Part shown: positions 60,331 through 64,000 of the stretch, piece after piece | Layout of the letters: the number at the start of each line of letters is the position of its first letter | How positions within the stretch are numbered: position 1 is the first letter of the stretch | NCBI GenBank assembly: GCA_027559495.1 | Contig: JAMXSV010000003.1 | Coordinates: 4,464,001 to 4,528,000, forward strand | Length of the DNA: 64,000 nt | Reading direction: 5' to 3' | Source of the DNA: Aurifilum marmelostoma | Taxonomy: Eukaryota; Ascomycota; Sordariomycetes; Diaporthales; Cryphonectriaceae | Translations under genes and position numbers: made by a program | The notes under the pieces: generated by a model | The model's input: the letters and a program-made list of their open reading frames with translations, nothing else | Told to the model about the DNA's origin: nothing | The model's database searches: none

Positions 60331-63300
60331 TGATGGACTCCACGCAAAGAATATTGCAGTCCAGGTGTCAAATCTGCCGAGATGTTAGTACTATATGATC
60401 AGACCTGCTCACCCCGCTACAACCCACTCTCGAACTCCTACAGCAAAGGCACTCACTACGTAGGCTGGGGGCACGGGGGGTCGCCTTCGCCGTGGGAAGG
60501 ATGGGAAGAATAGCAGGAGAGACTTAGAGAGAGAGAGAGTGTGTGTGTGGGCTATATGGGACCATAATAGGAGCTGCACTTTTTAGCTTACTGTGTATGG
60601 TCATAATGTATGCTCCATTGGGTCTATCCTCAATACCCGTCAACGACAGCTGAATCTTTTTTCTCTGTTGTCTTACGACCCTCGGGACCAGATCAATCTC
60701 ACTGTGTCAGTCCCCCGCCGAAAAGCTTGAGCATGGCCGTGGGAGGAGGGACAGGAGGGGAGAGGGCAGTGTTCGGACAATGTTCCAAAGGCCCGAAAGG
60801 TAAAAAAAAAAAAAAAAAGTAGTAGGAAGCTAAAGACAATGGCACTTTGGACTGGTCGAAATGTCACGCTCCGACCTGGCTTTTGACAGTGGCGCGAGAA
60901 CCGTTGCGGCGGATCCCTCTGGGAGATGTTTGTATGACGACCCGATCTTGCACAGGATGACGGGGCGAGGGAGAGAGAGGGGGGGAGGAGAGAGAGACGG
61001 AGGGAGACAAGAGCTTTGATGCTAATGGGAATAGAGGAGGAGGTGGGGCCGGAGGGTTGGTCACTGCTTGGAGTCACCCGCCTGTGGGTGGTGTGTGTGT
61101 GTGTGTAAGAGAGGAGAGGGAGAGCGAGAGAAGATGGTAGCTACGCGGGATGTGAAGAACCAGAACGGGATGGTGGCGCCTGTCAGTTCTCGCTAAACGA
61201 GGACTCTGCAGAACATCGATGTCGTCGTGAAGCGAATTCGATCCTCTTTAGCCTCCCAAGACTCTGATGCTGGGAACAAGAAACAGGCCGATACGTCGAT
61301 GCGCGGCAACAACTCTACAAGAGCCCTTAATTATTGCCTTTCTTCTCTTTTCCTCTTGGGTTGTGCTGTCGGTATTTGGTCTCTTGTCAGACCAAACGCA
61401 TTGAAGGCAGAGAGGAGAGAGAGTAGATTTTCTTCTCTTTTTTTTTTTTCCCTGTCTCGATTCTCGCTCAGTTGACGTAGTAACTCATGAACTCCATTAT
61501 AACTAGCAATCGGGAGGACTGTTTGGTTTTTCATCCGGCCGTTGAGCCTAAAAAATATAGGTCGCCCACAAAAAAAATATATATATAATATTGTAAGGCC
61601 TGATGAATGCCAACTTGAACGTCAGTTGGTCTGGCAAAACGTGGATGGCTAGTATTCCATGGACTTTGTAGCCAGATGGCTGCTCCTTATGACTGTTGTG
61701 CTGCTGTTGTCGAACTCAGGGAGGCGTAGTGACCCTCTCTTCTCTCTTTTTTTCCCCTAAGAGACAGACAGTAAGTCTGGGGTTGATGGAGAGGAAATAG
61801 GTATTGCTGGGTTGCAGAACTGAATGCGAAAGAGTCATCTACGATGATGCTGGCTACCTCTTGTATTTAGATCAGGGAGGAGGGTCTGGATACTTGTCTC
61901 GATTTTCAGCAGAGAAGATGGCGATGAAATGATTGATGAGTGATGTTGTTGTTGTTGATCAGAAGCTCAGGGCAAATTTGCTGGCCGTCCTTCCCCGGAG
62001 GGAGGACACCAGTGACAGTTTTATATCAAAAGAGTGAAGACCGTCTGGGACGGCGTATCTGGGTGCGGCATGTTGCTCCTCTGCGGTCGCAGGCCCTGTC
62101 CACATCCCCCTGCCCCGCTGCCCCGCCGTACCGACAAGGGTTCTACTTTGGAGGGAGGGGACTGGGTGTGATGGCCCAGGATCGTCGCCAGCACCGGCTC
62201 AGCCCGCTCTGCTACACCCTGCGGCCAGTGCATGGCATCGGTTGACGAGGTCTTGCATGCCCCATATTCCCTGCTGCCAGCAGCCCCATACACCCAGCCC
62301 ACTGTCTTCAGTGCTTAATACTCGCCATACTCAAATCCCCACCATGACCGCATTATAAGCTCCCACCCCATGGGAGGCATTAAGCTAGGTCAGAGCGGGG
62401 CGACGACATATGCCTTCTGTTACCCTACGCAGAAGACAAAGGCGGTTCCAGTGTTGCACCCTAACTGCGCTGTGCCATGGCATGGCGGCAGCGCAGATTA
62501 CGTGCCAAGGGTTATTTCCGTAGTGACAGCGTCCGGCTACTCGAGGTTGGGATTGCCTTTTCGTCATGGCCCGAAGTACACAATACTTTCTGGCAATATT
62601 CATCGTATCGCTGAGATGCCGAGAGGGAAAGGACCTCTTGTCTGTCTATCTGACTGTCTTCTGACTGTCTGATCCATGTTCGCAATAAATAGAAACAGAT
62701 ACAATGTGAAGATATAGCCTGTGAGCCCACCCCCTCACACATGCATACGGGCTGCATGCTTGGCCATCAAAAGCATGCGAGGGGGTTGGGGATGGGCTCC
62801 AAAGAGATCATAACGTACAAAAATTCATTACGTTACCATACATAGGTAGTAGCATGGTCATTCTCCGCCCGGCACACCACACGCACACACAATATACACT
62901 CACACGAGCCTACCCGGGCTACCAACCGCTGTACTTCCCTTGGTTCTACGCACCTGCCGGGATTCTACGCAGCCGGGACCGATCGACCCGGGGCTTAGCT
63001 TCAACTCAAATTGAAGTGTCCACTGGCAGAGGTAAGTAATGTCGGCAACCTCAACTTCCCGCCACAGGTATACTGACAAGCCACAGTCAGCGCGGGTTGA
63101 TGCCATGGGGGAGGAGGAGGAGGAGGAGGAGGGGGGGGGAGGGAGGAGGGGACGACATTCGGAGGATCTGGTGGGTGTCTGTGCTATTCCTCAGGCTACC
63201 CTACCGGAGCGTCTTGTGATCCATGCCGGATAACTAGCAAGAGAGGAAGGATAGGAAAGGAAAAAAAAAAAAAGTAGGGCCAATCTTTAGACAATTTCTT

Positions 63301-64000
63301 CTATGTCTTGCCAAGTGAAATCCCTCATATCAAGAAACATTCGCCGGTACCCTTGCCAACCCTCGTGGATCCCAACAACACCCAGTACAGAGTGGCTATA
63401 CCCATAGGATCAGCTTGTTATGTCCCAAGCCCTTAGCGTCAAACCCCTGATCTCCAGGGGTCAGGCCCTCCTGTCCCATCTCTGAGACTATATCGATGTG
63501 TGCTCGCATATCAGAGAATTGGAGATGCGACACAGCAGAAGAAAGAACCCCCAAGGGAGCCAGCCGCTCGTATGTCATGTGGGCCCGTCCAGTCACTTCA
63601 ACAATTTAGGTAGAGTTTGCGAACTTGCAGCAGCAGTGGGGAGCTAGCGATAATTTTTGGGGAAGGGGGCGGTTGTTTGAAGGAAGCTGTGTGGGCACGT
63701 TTGACAGGGGAAGCCCAAAAAACTCCACCGTCCCCACTGGTGTAACTACGGAAACGGGATGATTTCCGGCTGAGCTGCGGTGCTCATCTTGGGACCGCCG
63801 TTGCCAGTGATAGTCGGGAATGGTCGACGACAGGGTGAGCCGGGGGCCTCCGGAGTTTTGTGATCGCCTCTCTGCGTCCTCAATAGCCCCAAGTATCTAC
63901 AGTCTTGGCCAACCATGCAGTTGGGATCTTATTCATCAACTCAATCGGGATCATCTAATGGGTTTCGCATCAGGTACATTTGTAATCGGTGGATCTACGC
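60331..64000. other. 3.7 kb without recognised genes
   Basis: Only short frames and simple repeats: A16 at about 60800-60816, GT repeat near 61091-61106, A and AT tracts near 61568-61590, GAG/poly-G near 63110-63145. Nothing else can be supported. Confidence 0.45.

Noticed and set aside
1..64000. CRISPR arrays, bacterial operons, prophage or plasmid features
   Set aside because: Gene structure with spliceosomal introns is eukaryotic; no regular spaced repeats were seen.

Overview
The window looks like nuclear DNA of a filamentous ascomycete, probably a Sordariomycete. Genes carry short introns (about 40-110 bases) with GTRNGT donors, CTRAY-like branch sites and YAG acceptors. The products are typical of such fungi: a GPI-anchored Ser/Thr-rich wall protein, a SidF siderophore transacylase, a fungal mitochondrial calcium uniporter, a rhodopsin-domain (Pth11/SAT4-like) membrane protein and a Vfa1 homologue. 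Exact taxonomy cannot be read from the sequence alone.

Layout. 0.5-28.3 kb is a normal gene region. In order it holds: a secreted Thr/Ser-rich protein with a Cys-rich tail (+), an Ayr1-like short-chain dehydrogenase (-), a small GPI protein (+), a degenerate J-domain protein (+), a basic hypothetical protein (+), sidF (-), an FtsJ-like methyltransferase (-), an intron-containing tRNA-Pro(CGG) (+), the uniporter MCU (-), a broken unidentified gene (-), a seven-exon rhodopsin-domain protein (+), a 57-residue single-pass membrane protein (+) and VFA1 (+). From 28.3 to about 46.3 kb I recognise no gene. This stretch is rich in mononucleotide and dinucleotide repeats. From about 46.3 to 60.3 kb there are again genes, but every reading frame is broken many times: the RecQ4-like helicase HRQ1 (+), a second rhodopsin-domain protein (+), the complex I subunit NDUFA5/29.9 kDa (+), an unidentified coding trace (+) and an unidentified gene (-). 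The last 3.7 kb shows nothing I can support.

The main observation is the frame damage. In the first 20 kb, four genes of recognisable type (dehydrogenase, J-protein, sidF, MCU) each need the removal of one base (two in sidF) to give a continuous family-like protein. In nearly every case the surplus base lies in a run of four to six C or G. In 46-60 kb single-base insertions and deletions recur every few tens of bases, yet motifs, splice sites and terminal codons of HRQ1 and NDUFA5 survive and the DNA stays GC-rich. This is unlike RIP and unlike ordinary pseudogene decay. It is what uncorrected indel errors in a long-read assembly would look like. True decay or a slippage-prone genome remains possible.

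The genes do not form one obvious pathway. sidF stands without its usual siderophore partners. MCU and NDUFA5 act in mitochondria, VFA1 acts with Vps4 in the endosomal pathway, HRQ1 acts in DNA repair, and the secreted, GPI and rhodopsin-domain proteins act at the cell surface.
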